The translations under genes were made by a program, and so were the position numbers. 64,000 nucleotides of DNA from Blastococcus sp. URHD0036 (lineage in GTDB: Bacteria > Actinomycetota > Actinomycetes > Mycobacteriales > Geodermatophilaceae). The first letter of the stretch is position 1, and each line of letters opens with the position of its first letter. Shown here piece by piece: positions 1 through 7,696 of this stretch. The notes under the pieces were generated by a model. The model was not told the origin of the DNA and made no database searches. It saw only the letters and a list, made by a program, of their open reading frames with translations. Location: assembly GCF_000701365.1 (NCBI RefSeq), contig NZ_JNIK01000014.1:186001-250000 (forward strand), given 5' to 3'.

Positions 1-27
1 GACGCCCTGCTCGTCCGGCCGGCCTGA
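1..27 (+). CDS. C-terminal tail of an upstream gene (partial)
   Basis: Reading from base 1 gives eight sense codons (DALLVRPA) and then TGA at 25-27. This fits the last codons of a gene that begins outside the window. The piece is too short to assign a function, and frame 1 is chosen only because it stays open to a stop before the next promoter region. Confidence 0.3.
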   Translation, partial: DALLVRPA

Positions 28-124
28 GCGCCCGCCCCCCGTACCCGAAGACACCAGCACCGCCTCGCCGTCCCCACCGGGGGCTGGTCGGCGCCTGCGC
101 ACTCTCCCTCGGAGCAACTCCCGC

Positions 125-955
125 ATGTCCTCGCACCACACTGCCCGTGCCCGCTTCGCCCGCATCGGCTCCGCCCGGCTCCGCCGTGTCCTGCCGCCGA
201 CCCGTGCGCGCCGTCCCGGCGTGCTCCTGGCCGCCGCGGCCGCCGGCGGCGTCCTGGTCAGCGTCCTCGCCACCGGCGAGCCGACCGCGGCCGCCGACGC
301 CGCTCCGGTCGCCGAGTCGGTGAGCGTCGCCCAGGCGCTCGGCATCGACGGCGTCGCGCCGGCCGCCGACTCCTCGGCCGACCTGTCCGGGCTCGGCGAC
401 CTCGCCGCCTCGCGGTCCGAGCGCGGCATGGCGGCCATCGGGGCCGCCGCGGCCCAGCAGGCCGCCGACCAGGCCGAGCTCGACCGCCGCGCCGCCGAGG
501 CGGCTGCCGCCGAGGCGGCCGCCCGCGCCGCAGCGGAGGCCCAGGCCGCCGCAGAGGCCCAGGCAGCCGCACAGGCGCAGGCCGCCGCCCAGGCGCAGGC
601 TGCTGCGGCTGCCGCCCCCGCCCCCGCGCCCCGGGCCGCCGCGCCGGCCCCCGCCGCGTCGGGACACTCCGGTTCGTTCAAGGACTACGCGATGTCCCAG
701 GTCGGGAGCGCCTCGCAGTTCTCCTGCCTGGAGTCGCTGTGGGGCAAGGAGAGCGGCTGGAACCCCAACGCGCAGAACCCGTCGAGCACCGCGTACGGCA
801 TCCCGCAGTTCCTGAACTCCACGTGGGCGAGCACCGGGATCGCCAAGACCAGCGACGGCTACCGCCAGATCGACGCCGGCCTGATCTACATCGACAGCCG
901 CTACGGCAGCCCCTGCGGCGCCTGGGCCCACTCGCAGTCGACCGGCTGGTACTGA
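125..955 (+). CDS. Secreted transglycosylase/lysozyme-like protein
   Basis: 276 aa. An Arg-rich N-terminus and a hydrophobic segment (about residues 32-50) act as signal peptide or membrane anchor. Residues about 105-180 are an Ala/Gln/Glu-rich helical linker with AQAQAAA-type repeats, followed by Ala-Pro. The last 93 residues form a compact lysozyme-fold domain: Cys201 and Cys264 could form a disulfide, Glu209 in GKESGWNP is the likely catalytic acid, and YGIPQ (224-228) is the usual motif after it. Such proteins cleave peptidoglycan glycan strands at the cell wall, as Rpf and SLT-type enzymes do. The exact substrate and cleavage type are inferred. ATG at 125 directly precedes the basic signal sequence. 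A strong terminator follows. Confidence 0.85.
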   Translation: MSSHHTARARFARIGSARLRRVLPPTRARRPGVLLAAAAAGGVLVSVLATGEPTAAADAAPVAESVSVAQALGIDGVAPAADSSADLSGLGDLAASRSERGMAAIGAAAAQQAADQAELDRRAAEAAAAEAAARAAAEAQAAAEAQAAAQAQAAAQAQAAAAAAPAPAPRAAAPAPAASGHSGSFKDYAMSQVGSASQFSCLESLWGKESGWNPNAQNPSSTAYGIPQFLNSTWASTGIAKTSDGYRQIDAGLIYIDSRYGSPCGAWAHSQSTGWY

Positions 956-962
956 GGAAGGA

Positions 963-1013
963 CCCCCTCGCCCCCCACGCCTCGCACGCTCGGCGTGGGC
1001 CCCTGCGAGGGGG
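963..1013 (+). terminator. Intrinsic terminator hairpin
   Basis: The outer arms CCCCCTCGC (963-971) and GCGAGGGGG (1005-1013) pair perfectly. Inside them CCCACGC (974-980) pairs with GCGTGGG (993-999). The hairpin begins 7 bases after the stop of the lysozyme-like gene. It lacks a long T-run, as is common in high-GC actinobacteria. Confidence 0.8.
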
Positions 1014-1051
1014 CCTCTCCGGCCACGCGCCGGGAGTGATGGACTCGTGAG

Positions 1052-1693
1052 ATGACGCCGTCCGTGGTGCCCGCCGGGTTCGTCCGGGCGCACACCTCGG
1101 TGCGGCGGCCGTCCTCGGTGCCCGAGGTGCGGCTGCACGTCGCCGACGACGTCGTCGCCCTCTGGGAGGCGATGGAGGTCGCCGGCGGAGCGGGGGAGGC
1201 GCCGCCGTTCTGGGCGGCGGCGTGGCCCGGCGGTCAGGCGCTGGCCCGGTTCGTGCTCGACGCCCCGGAGACCGTCGCCGGGCGCGTCGTGCTCGACCTG
1301 GGTTCGGGAAGCGGCCTGGTCGCCGTCGCCGCCCGGCTCGCCGGAGCCACCCGCGTCCTGGCCAGCGACGTCGACGCCTACAGCCGGACGGCGATCGGGG
1401 TCAACGCCGGCCTCAACGGCGTCGACGGCATCAGCGTGCTGGGCGACGTCCTGGCCCACCCCCTGCCTCCGGTGGACGTCGTGCTGGCCGGTGACGTCTG
1501 CTACGACCGGGAGATGGCCGAGCGGGTGCTCCCGTTCCTCGACCGGGCCCGCGCCGGAGGGCGTGCCGTGTACCTCGGCGACCCGGGCCGGCCCTACCTG
1601 CCGCACGACCGGCTGGCCGAGGCGGCGGTGTACGAGATCGCCGAGACCGAGGGCCCGGGGACCCGCCGGACGACGGTGTGGCGACTGCCCTGA
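1052..1693 (+). CDS. Class I SAM-dependent methyltransferase, protein-lysine/PrmA-like
   Basis: 213 aa. Motif I, LDLGSGSG (81-88), binds S-adenosylmethionine; an acidic loop (SDVDAY) follows. The PFWAAAWPGG stretch (52-61) just before the Rossmann core is typical of ETFB lysine methyltransferase and related METTL-type protein methyltransferases. Function is inferred from the fold: transfer of a methyl group, probably to a protein lysine; the target is unknown. It stands alone, 36 bases past the upstream terminator and 56 bases before the ethR-like gene. Confidence 0.75.
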   Translation: MTPSVVPAGFVRAHTSVRRPSSVPEVRLHVADDVVALWEAMEVAGGAGEAPPFWAAAWPGGQALARFVLDAPETVAGRVVLDLGSGSGLVAVAARLAGATRVLASDVDAYSRTAIGVNAGLNGVDGISVLGDVLAHPLPPVDVVLAGDVCYDREMAERVLPFLDRARAGGRAVYLGDPGRPYLPHDRLAEAAVYEIAETEGPGTRRTTVWRLP

Positions 1694-1716
1694 ACGGGTC
1701 GAGCTCACGTCGACGC

Positions 1717-1737
1717 GGTGTCGAGACGATCGACACC
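1717..1737. promoter_or_regulatory. Probable EthR operator 1, upstream of the repressor gene
   Basis: GGTGTCGA (1717-1724) and TCGACACC (1730-1737) form a perfect 8-base inverted repeat with a 5-base spacer, centred 26 bases before the repressor GTG. The half-site GTGTCGA recurs in the second repeat before the monooxygenase gene. As I recall it, the Mycobacterium tuberculosis EthR operator also contains GTGTCGA/TCGACA elements, which supports autoregulation. Binding itself is inferred. Confidence 0.7.
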
Positions 1738-1749
1738 CGATAGCGTCGG

Positions 1750-2400
1750 GTGGTGAGCATCGAGGAGGACCCCGGCGCCGGACGTGGACGACGGGCGCGC
1801 CGGCCCTCCGGCGACGACCGGGAGCGCGCGCTGCTGGCCACCGCGGAGCGGCTGCTCGAGGAGCGCCCGCTGGCCGACATCTCGGTCGACGACCTCGCGC
1901 GGGGCGCCGGCATCTCGCGGTCGACGTTCTACTTCTACTTCGCCTCCAAGGAGGCGGTCGTCCTCGCGCTGCTGGACCGCGTCGTCGCCGAGGCCCGTGC
2001 CGCTCGGACGGCGGCGCTGGCCGGGGCCGCCGGTGCCCGGGCCGCGTGGCGAGCCGCGCTGGTCACCGTGCGGGACACCTTCCGCGACCACCGCGCGCTC
2101 ACCGCCGCCGCGACGGAGCTGCTGGCAGCCAGTCCCGAGGTGCAGTCGGTGTGGTCGGGGGTCATGGAGGACTTCGTCGTCGAGACCGCGGCCGCCATCG
2201 AGGCCGAGCGGGCCCGCGGGGCCGCACCGCCCGGCCCGCCGGCACGGGACCTCGCCGTCGCCCTCAACTGGATGAACGAGCGGGTCATCCAGGTCTCGGT
2301 CTCCGGCCGCGGGCCGGGGCTCGCCGAGGACGCCCTGCTCGACGTGCTGCTGACCGTCTGGCTGCGCACCATCTACGGCTCCGACGACGCGCCGGCCTGA
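1750..2400 (+). CDS. ethR: TetR-family repressor, EthR type
   Basis: 216 aa. The N-terminal helix-turn-helix (ISVDDLARGAGISRSTFYFYFASKEAV, about 43-70) and the C-terminal ligand domain (ALNWMNER, ending WLRTIYG) follow the M. tuberculosis EthR sequence closely along the whole chain, as I remember that protein. EthR represses the Baeyer-Villiger monooxygenase gene ethA. Here ethA lies directly downstream on the same strand, whereas in mycobacteria the two genes are divergent. The start is GTG at 1750, with GTG at 1753 equally possible. Inverted repeats flank the gene on both sides. Confidence 0.85.
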   Translation: MVSIEEDPGAGRGRRARRPSGDDRERALLATAERLLEERPLADISVDDLARGAGISRSTFYFYFASKEAVVLALLDRVVAEARAARTAALAGAAGARAAWRAALVTVRDTFRDHRALTAAATELLAASPEVQSVWSGVMEDFVVETAAAIEAERARGAAPPGPPARDLAVALNWMNERVIQVSVSGRGPGLAEDALLDVLLTVWLRTIYGSDDAPA

Positions 2401-2435
2401 CCCGCACCCTCCCGCCCGACACGTCGTTGAACTAC

Positions 2436-2450
2436 TCGACACCGTGTCGA
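2436..2450. promoter_or_regulatory. Probable EthR operator 2, upstream of ethA
   Basis: TCGACAC (2436-2442) and GTGTCGA (2444-2450) form a perfect inverted repeat with one central base. GTCGTTGA (2423-2430) and TCGACAAC (2447-2454) flank it as looser half-sites. The half-site is identical to that of operator 1. It lies about 57 bases before the preferred ethA start, so a repressor bound here would block the ethA promoter. It also argues against an ethA start at 2444. Confidence 0.7.
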
Positions 2451-2506
2451 CAACGGCGTCGGCGCGGTGCACCATGGCCGTGATGACCGAGGAGAGCGGG
2501 AGCCCG

Positions 2507-3988
2507 ATGACTGCAGAGCACGTCGACGTCCTGATCGTCGGAGCCGGCCTGTCCGGCATCGGCGCGGCCTGCCACCTCGAGGAGGAGCGGCCGGGCACCA
2601 CCTATGCCGTCCTGGAGGCCCGGGCCGCGATGGGCGGCACCTGGGACCTCTTCCGCTATCCGGGGATCCGCTCGGACTCCGACATGTTCACCCTGGGCTA
2701 CTCGTTCCGGCCGTGGACCGATCCGCAGGCCATCGCCGACGGCACCTCGATCCGCCGCTACATCGAGGAGACCGCCCGCGAGTACGGCGTCGACGCGAAG
2801 ATCCGCTATCACCACCGGGTGCTGGGCGCGGAGTGGTCGAGCGACGACGCGCGCTGGAGGGTCACCGTCGAGCGCTCCGACACCGGCGAGCGGCTCACGA
2901 TCACCTGCGGCTGGCTGTCGGTCTGCTCCGGCTACTACCGCTACGACGAGGGCTTCACCCCCCGCTTCGAGGGTGCCGACACCTTCCGGGGGCAGGTGAT
3001 CCACCCGCAGCACTGGCCCGAGGACCTCGACGTCACCGGCAAGCGGGTCGTGGTCATCGGCAGCGGCGCCACCGCGGTCACCCTGGTGCCGAGCCTCGCC
3101 CCGCAGGCGGAGCACGTCACCATGCTCCAGCGGACCCCGACCTACGTCGTCTCGTTGCCCGGCCGGGACAAGCTGGCCGAGTCGCTGCGCCGCTTCCTGC
3201 CCCAGCGCGTCGTCTACCCGGTGATCCGGTGGAAGAGCGTGCTGCTCTCGATGGCCTCGTTCCAGCTGTCCCGCCGCCGGCCCGCGCTGATGAAGAAGGT
3301 GCTGCGCCAGGCCCAGGAGAAGCAGCTGCCGGCCGGGTACGACGTCGCCACGCACTTCACGCCGCCCTACGACCCGTGGGACCAGCGGCTGTGCGTGGTC
3401 CCCGACGGCGACCTGTTCCGCGTCATCCGCGAGGAGAAGGCGTCGATCGTCACCGACCGGATCGCCCGTTTCGACGAGACCGGCATCCAGCTGGAGTCGG
3501 GACAGCACCTGGACGCCGACGTGATCGTCACGGCGACCGGGCTGAACGTGCTCCCGGTCGGCGGCATGACGCTCACCGTCGACGGCGCCCCGGTGGAGCT
3601 GGGGGAGACGGTCTCCTACAAGGGGATGATGATCTCCGGCGTCCCGAACTTCACGCTGACCATCGGCTACACGAACGCGTCGTGGACGCTGAAGGCCGAC
3701 CTCGTCGCCCGCTACGTGAGCCGGCTGCTGGAGCACATGGAGCGCAACGGCTACGACGTGGCCACCCCGCTGGCCCCGGCCGACCCCGAGCGCGAGCCCT
3801 TCCTCGGGCTGAGCTCCGGCTACGTGCAGCGCAGCCTCGACCAGCTGCCCAAGCAGGGCGGCCGGGCGCCGTGGAAGCTGTACCAGAACTACATCCGCGA
3901 CGTCGTGCTGATCCGGCGCGGCCCCGTCGAGGACGAGGGCATCCGGTTCTCCCGGAAGCAGCCCGCCGTGCAGGAGGTGGCCGCCTGA
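2507..3988 (+). CDS. ethA: Baeyer-Villiger/flavin monooxygenase, EthA type
   Basis: 493 aa from the ATG at 2507, which gives the N-terminus MTAEHVDVLIVGAG expected for EthA; GGAGAGCGGG just upstream can serve as the ribosome site. The FAD motif GAGLSG is at 12-17. The Baeyer-Villiger fingerprint reads FRGQVIHPQHWP, with HP in place of HT as in EthA. The NADPH motif GSGATAVT follows. The enzyme inserts oxygen into ketones to give esters, using FAD and NADPH; EthA also activates the drug ethionamide. In-frame ATGs at 2444, 2474 and 2483 are alternatives, but 2444 lies in the operator. The stop overlaps the next start (TGATG), so the downstream dehydrogenase is cotranscribed. Confidence 0.9.
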   Translation: MTAEHVDVLIVGAGLSGIGAACHLEEERPGTTYAVLEARAAMGGTWDLFRYPGIRSDSDMFTLGYSFRPWTDPQAIADGTSIRRYIEETAREYGVDAKIRYHHRVLGAEWSSDDARWRVTVERSDTGERLTITCGWLSVCSGYYRYDEGFTPRFEGADTFRGQVIHPQHWPEDLDVTGKRVVVIGSGATAVTLVPSLAPQAEHVTMLQRTPTYVVSLPGRDKLAESLRRFLPQRVVYPVIRWKSVLLSMASFQLSRRRPALMKKVLRQAQEKQLPAGYDVATHFTPPYDPWDQRLCVVPDGDLFRVIREEKASIVTDRIARFDETGIQLESGQHLDADVIVTATGLNVLPVGGMTLTVDGAPVELGETVSYKGMMISGVPNFTLTIGYTNASWTLKADLVARYVSRLLEHMERNGYDVATPLAPADPEREPFLGLSSGYVQRSLDQLPKQGGRAPWKLYQNYIRDVVLIRRGPVEDEGIRFSRKQPAVQEVAA

Positions 3989-4827
3989 TGGACGCCTACC
4001 GCTTCGCCGGCGGCACGGCCGTCGTGACCGGTGCCGCCAGCGGCATCGGCGCCGCCCTCGCCCCTCTGCTCGCCGCCCGCGGCAGCGACCTGGTCCTGGT
4101 CGACCGGGATGCCGGGCGGCTGGCCGAGGTCGCCGCGTCGGTCCGCGCCGCGCACCCGGGGATCTCCGTGGACACCGCCGTGGTCGACCTCGCCGACCCG
4201 GTCGCGACGCAGCGGGTCGCCGACGAGCTGGTCGCCGCCCACCCGGGCACCACGCTGCTGGTCAACAACGCCGGCGTCGCGCTCGGGGGCCGCTTCGACC
4301 AGGTGACCCTGGACGAGTTCGACTGGGTCATGGAGATCAACTTCCGCGCGGTGGTCCGCCTGACCAAGGCCTTCCTGCCGACGCTGAAGGCCCACCCCGG
4401 GTCGCACGTGGTCAACCTGTCCAGCCTGTTCGGGCTCATGGCCCCGGCCGGGCAGGCCGCGTACAGCTCCAGCAAGTTCGCCGTCCGCGGGTTCACCGAG
4501 GCGCTGCGGCACGAGCTGGCCGAGGACGGCGTCGGCGTGACCAGCGTGCACCCCGGCGGCATCCGCACCCGCATCGCCGAGACCGCACGGGTGGCCAGCG
4601 GGGTCGACGCCGAGGAGGCCGCGGCCGGCAAGGCCGACTTCGCGAAGCTGCTCACCTTCCCGGCCGAGAAGGCCGCGGCACTGATCGTCGACGCCGTGGA
4701 GAAGCGGCGGCCCCGGCTGCTCATCGGGATCAGCGCGAAGATCCCCGACGTGCTGGTCCGGGTCGCCCCCGGCGGCTACGGCCGGCTCCTCGCCGCGGTC
4801 ACGAAGCTCGCCGGGATGCGCCGCTGA
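3988..4827 (+). CDS. Short-chain dehydrogenase/reductase
   Basis: 279 aa. The classical SDR motifs are present: TGAASGIG (cofactor), NNAG, the catalytic Ser in NLSS and YSSSK (Tyr-x3-Lys). A C-terminal extension (about 230-279) is hydrophobic and basic, as in SDRs that travel with Baeyer-Villiger enzymes. Its ATG overlaps the ethA stop. A likely role is oxidation of a secondary alcohol to the ketone used by EthA, or handling of the ester-derived alcohol. The substrate is inferred from context only. Confidence 0.85.
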   Translation: MDAYRFAGGTAVVTGAASGIGAALAPLLAARGSDLVLVDRDAGRLAEVAASVRAAHPGISVDTAVVDLADPVATQRVADELVAAHPGTTLLVNNAGVALGGRFDQVTLDEFDWVMEINFRAVVRLTKAFLPTLKAHPGSHVVNLSSLFGLMAPAGQAAYSSSKFAVRGFTEALRHELAEDGVGVTSVHPGGIRTRIAETARVASGVDAEEAAAGKADFAKLLTFPAEKAAALIVDAVEKRRPRLLIGISAKIPDVLVRVAPGGYGRLLAAVTKLAGMRR

Positions 4828-4885
4828 CCGCTGCCGCGCGGCACACTGGTCCGGCGCCCGCAGCGGTCGGGCCGGAGGGGGCACC

Positions 4886-5281
4886 GTGAGCGAGCAGGAA
4901 CCGGCCGGCGGGCGCGTGCCGCGGTCGATCGAGGACTTCGTGGCCCAGTTGCGCGGCTTCACCGAGCGCGCGCGGGGCATGGCCGCGGGCGCCGTGCCCG
5001 GCGGCTTCTCGCTGCCCCGGTTGCCGTCGCCGCCGGGGGCCATGTCGGCGGCCCAGCTGAAGGCGATCGACGGCGCGGTGCGCGGGCAGCGCCGGCAGAT
5101 CCAGGGGATGGTCGCGCAGCTGCAGGCCTTCGACGAGCAGCTGGCCGTGTTCGAGCGGCTGCTGGACCCGCTCGTCGAGTGGAGCGCGACGTGGGCCCGC
5201 CTGGAGGGTGCCGTGGCCGATCTCGTCCGGACTCCCGCGCCCCCGGCCGAGGAGGGGACGGCGCCGCCGCCCGGTACCTGA
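4886..5281 (+). CDS. Hypothetical helical protein
   Basis: 131 aa from GTG 4886, preceded by GGAGGGGG. Residues about 52-115 look like a long amphipathic helix (QLKAIDGAVRGQRRQIQGMVAQLQAF), and the termini are Pro-rich and disordered. I recognise no domain. The pattern recalls small coiled-coil scaffold proteins. It is the first of four same-strand genes, spaced 44 bases from the DUF4177 gene. Confidence 0.6.
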   Translation: MSEQEPAGGRVPRSIEDFVAQLRGFTERARGMAAGAVPGGFSLPRLPSPPGAMSAAQLKAIDGAVRGQRRQIQGMVAQLQAFDEQLAVFERLLDPLVEWSATWARLEGAVADLVRTPAPPAEEGTAPPPGT

Positions 5282-5325
5282 CCCTGGGAGACTGCAGATC
5301 CGGGGGCGAGAGCGAGGAGCACGAC

Positions 5326-5535
5326 ATGGCCGGGCGGTACGAGTACAAGGTCGAGGAGCTCCGCGAGGGCATGCTCGGCGGCAAGATGTCCGGCGACCGG
5401 CTGGAGAAGGTGCTGAACGACCACGCCCGCGAGGGCTGGCAGCTCAAGGCCATCACCGCGGTCGAGGTGAAGGGCCGGATCGGCCCCGGCGGCGTCGAGG
5501 GCGTGCTGGTGACCTTCGAGCGGCCGACCGCCTGA
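5326..5535 (+). CDS. DUF4177 family small protein
   Basis: 69 aa from ATG 5326, preceded by GAGGAGC. The sequence begins YEYKVEELREGMLGGK and contains DHAREGWQLKAI, the hallmark of DUF4177 proteins. Function is unknown for the family. An in-frame extension to 5179 would overlap the previous gene and is rejected. The stop is followed after one base by the GTG of the next gene, so the two are translationally close. Confidence 0.8.
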   Translation: MAGRYEYKVEELREGMLGGKMSGDRLEKVLNDHAREGWQLKAITAVEVKGRIGPGGVEGVLVTFERPTA

Positions 5536-5536
5536 G

Positions 5537-6334
5537 GTGGAGCGGGGATCGATCGAGGCCGACGACCGGGCCCTCCTGCACGCCGACTGCGCGCGCTGCG
5601 CGGCGCTGTGCTGCGTGCTGCCCCCGTTCGCCGCCTCGGCCGACTTCGCGATCGACAAGCCGGCCGGCCGGGCCTGCCCGAACCTCGCCGCCGACGACCG
5701 GTGCGGCATCCACGCGCAGCTGGCCGAGCGCGGCTTCCCCGGGTGCGTGGCCTTCGACTGCTTCGGCGCCGGACAGCAGCTGGTGCAGGTCACGTACCGC
5801 GGTCGCGACCCCCGCGCCGAGCCGGGGGCGGCAGAGGTGCTCGACGCGATGCGCCAGGTCTCCGAGCTGCTCTGGTACCTGTCGGAGGCGCTGACCCGGC
5901 CGGCCGCGGCACCGGTCCACCCGCGGCTGACCGCCGCCCGGAACCGGGCCCGCGCGCTGCGGGACGCCGGGGCCGCCGAGCTCGCCGCGCTCGACACCGG
6001 GGGGCTGCGGCGCGAGGCCGGCGTCCTGCTGCGGGAGGTCAGCGAGCTGGTCCGCGCGGAGCTCCCGGGCCCGCGGCGGGACCGCTCCGGCGCCGACCTG
6101 CTCGGCCGGGACCTCCGCCGGGCCGACCTCCGGGCGGCCTGCCTGCGCGGTGCCTACCTGATCGGCGCCGACCTGCGGGGAGTGGACCTGCGCGGCGCCG
6201 ACCTGCTGGGCGCCGACCTGCGCGGAGCGGACCTGCGCGGGGCGGACCTGCGCGACGCCCTGTTCCTCACCCGGCCCCAGGTGGCCGCCGCCCGCACCGA
6301 CGGCGCCACCGTCCTGCCGGCCGGACTCGGGTGA
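5537..6334 (+). CDS. Cys-rich domain plus pentapeptide-repeat protein
   Basis: 265 aa. The N-terminus has a cluster of cysteines (CARCAALCCV at about 18-27, then ACPNL, RCGIH, FPGC, FDCFG), probably a metal-binding site like that of YkgJ-type zinc/iron chelating proteins. Residues about 185-240 are pentapeptide repeats of the A(D/N)LRG type, which fold as a right-handed quadrilateral helix. The repeats are too few to claim a gyrase-protecting role. The GTG start follows the DUF4177 stop by one base, and the end overlaps the next start (GTGA). Confidence 0.75.
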   Translation: MERGSIEADDRALLHADCARCAALCCVLPPFAASADFAIDKPAGRACPNLAADDRCGIHAQLAERGFPGCVAFDCFGAGQQLVQVTYRGRDPRAEPGAAEVLDAMRQVSELLWYLSEALTRPAAAPVHPRLTAARNRARALRDAGAAELAALDTGGLRREAGVLLREVSELVRAELPGPRRDRSGADLLGRDLRRADLRAACLRGAYLIGADLRGVDLRGADLLGADLRGADLRGADLRDALFLTRPQVAAARTDGATVLPAGLG

Positions 6335-6861
6335 CGGCGACCGCCGCGGGCGTCCTGGCCCTCTACGACACCCTCGCGCCGGTGACCCCGGCGGAGCTGG
6401 TCGGCCGCTGGCGGGGGGCCGAGCTGCCCACGGGGAGCCGGCTGGACGGGCTGCTGACCCTGCACCGCTGGGTGGGCAAGGACGTGGTCGACGCCGAGAC
6501 CGTGCACCCGCTGCTGTTCGCCGGCCGGCGGGGGACCCCGGTGCCGGTGACGCCCTGGCCGGCGCCGCTCGGGCTGCTGCTGCGCGCGCCGGGGCTGGCG
6601 CGCACCCCGCTCGCGCGGGCCGGGTTCGCCGTCCTCCGGCCGCTGCTGCGGGCCCGCCGGCCCGGCGCCCGGGTACGCACGGTGACCGCCCGCGGGGTGG
6701 CCACCGCGGCGATCGTCTACGACGCGCTGCCGGTGGTCGACACCTTCCGCCGGGTCGACGGGCGCACTCTGCTCGGGCTCATGGACATGCGCGGTCTCGA
6801 CGAGCCGTTCGCCTTCGTGCTCAGTCGCCCGCCGGACCGCGCCGGCGCAGCAGGCCGGTGA
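6331..6861 (+). CDS. DUF4334/GXWXG domain protein
   Basis: 176 aa from GTG 6331, overlapping the previous stop. The N-terminal LVGRWRGAELPTG matches the GXWXG motif and the C-terminal half (VTARGVATAAIVYDALPVVDTFRRVD, LLGLMDMRG) is typical of DUF4334. These two domains usually occur together; the role is unknown, though a lipocalin-like ligand binder has been suggested by fold. Its 3' end overlaps the convergent gene by 41 bases. Confidence 0.8.
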   Translation: MTATAAGVLALYDTLAPVTPAELVGRWRGAELPTGSRLDGLLTLHRWVGKDVVDAETVHPLLFAGRRGTPVPVTPWPAPLGLLLRAPGLARTPLARAGFAVLRPLLRARRPGARVRTVTARGVATAAIVYDALPVVDTFRRVDGRTLLGLMDMRGLDEPFAFVLSRPPDRAGAAGR

Positions 6862-7234
6862 CCGACTCCACCCGCGACTGCGCCTGACGCAGCCCGGAGA
6901 CGATCGGCAGCAGGTCCTCGGACAGCCGGCGCACCGTCTCCGGCAGCCCGTCGACCACCGGGTCGTCGAGCACCCGGCCCACCCGGACCAGGCCCGGCCG
7001 CAGCGCCCGGACGGGCTCCTCCAGCTCCTCGACCAGGGCCTCCAGCCGCTCGGCGGTCCGCTGCGCCGAGGCGATGGCCGCCGTCGCCGTCCGGGTCGCG
7101 GTGATCAGCTCGCGCACCGCGCCGTTGAGGTCGGTCAGCGTGCGTGGCAGCGACGCGAGGGCCTCCGTCTGCGTCTGCAGCAGCGAGACGAGGTCGGAGA
7201 GGCCGGGGATGCGCGGCAGCCGGAAGGGGTCCAC
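6821..7234 (-). CDS. Hypothetical protein, long helical repeats
   Basis: 137 aa from GTG 7234 (VDPFRLPRIPGLSDLVSLLQTQ); an upstream in-frame ATG at 7285 would add 17 residues of poor quality. The chain alternates amphipathic helices (LASLPRTLTDLNGAVRELI, AQRTAERLEALVEELEEPV), resembling small actinobacterial proteins of unknown function that begin LPRIPxLSDLLxLL. No catalytic motif is visible. The gene converges on the DUF4334 gene and overlaps it by 41 bases. Confidence 0.6.
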   Translation of the reverse strand: MDPFRLPRIPGLSDLVSLLQTQTEALASLPRTLTDLNGAVRELITATRTATAAIASAQRTAERLEALVEELEEPVRALRPGLVRVGRVLDDPVVDGLPETVRRLSEDLLPIVSGLRQAQSRVESVTGLLRRRGPAGD

Positions 7235-7294
7235 CCGGCAACCGTCGACGGCGGCGGCGCCGGGCGCAAGGCGGCCCGCCGACACCGCGACCGG

Positions 7295-7696
7295 TCAGCC
7301 GGGCAGGACGTCCCGCCAGAGCCGGCCGGCGGCGCGCCCCGTGCCGACGTCGGCGAGCCCCCGCAGGGCGTCCAGGTCGTGCAGGACGCCGGGTGCGCCG
7401 CCGAGCAGCGCGAACACGCCGACGCCGGTGGCCAGCATCGACGGCTGCGGCGCCGGCATGCCGGTGGGCCGCACGAACGTGATGCCCCACCGCTGCCCGG
7501 CCGCGGTCAGCTTCACGCCGCCGCCGAACCACCACCACGGCCACGTCACATCGGTGACCTGCCGCAGCGCGACGTCGAACACCGGCTCGTCGCTGGTGAA
7601 GGTCAGGCCGCGGCGGTCGGTGGCCAGGTAACCGGGCACGTTGCGCAACCCGCCGATCAGCCAGGCGGGGCTCACCAGCAGGCCGGTCGCCGACAT
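7295..7696 (-). CDS. Hypothetical protein coupled to pntB
   Basis: 133 aa. The ATG (7696) overlaps the pntB stop as ATGA, so the protein is probably made from the pnt transcript. The middle part (YLATDRRGLTFTSDEPVFDVALRQVTDVTWPWWWFGGGVKLTAAGQRWGITF) looks like a GRAM/PH-type beta fold. An N-terminal hydrophobic patch and a Trp cluster suggest membrane association. I recognise no named family. It could modulate or accompany the transhydrogenase, but this rests on gene position alone. Confidence 0.6.
   Translation of the reverse strand: MSATGLLVSPAWLIGGLRNVPGYLATDRRGLTFTSDEPVFDVALRQVTDVTWPWWWFGGGVKLTAAGQRWGITFVRPTGMPAPQPSMLATGVGVFALLGGAPGVLHDLDALRGLADVGTGRAAGRLWRDVLPG

Noticed and set aside
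1-124. c-di-AMP riboswitch before the lysozyme-like gene
   Set aside because: Such genes often have one in actinobacteria, but I could not find the conserved core elements in the short upstream DNA.
2444-2506. Earlier in-frame starts of ethA
   Set aside because: They lie in or next to the operator repeat and add residues absent from EthA; ATG 2507 fits the family start.
2467-4827. 786-residue open frame running through ethA into the SDR
   Set aside because: The first two-thirds is Arg/Pro/Ala-rich with no domain and lies under a perfect EthA sequence; only the SDR part is real. Typical high-GC shadow frame.
5537-6334. Qnr-like quinolone-resistance protein
   Set aside because: Only about eleven pentapeptide units are present, far fewer than in Qnr or MfpA, and the N-terminal Cys cluster is foreign to that family.
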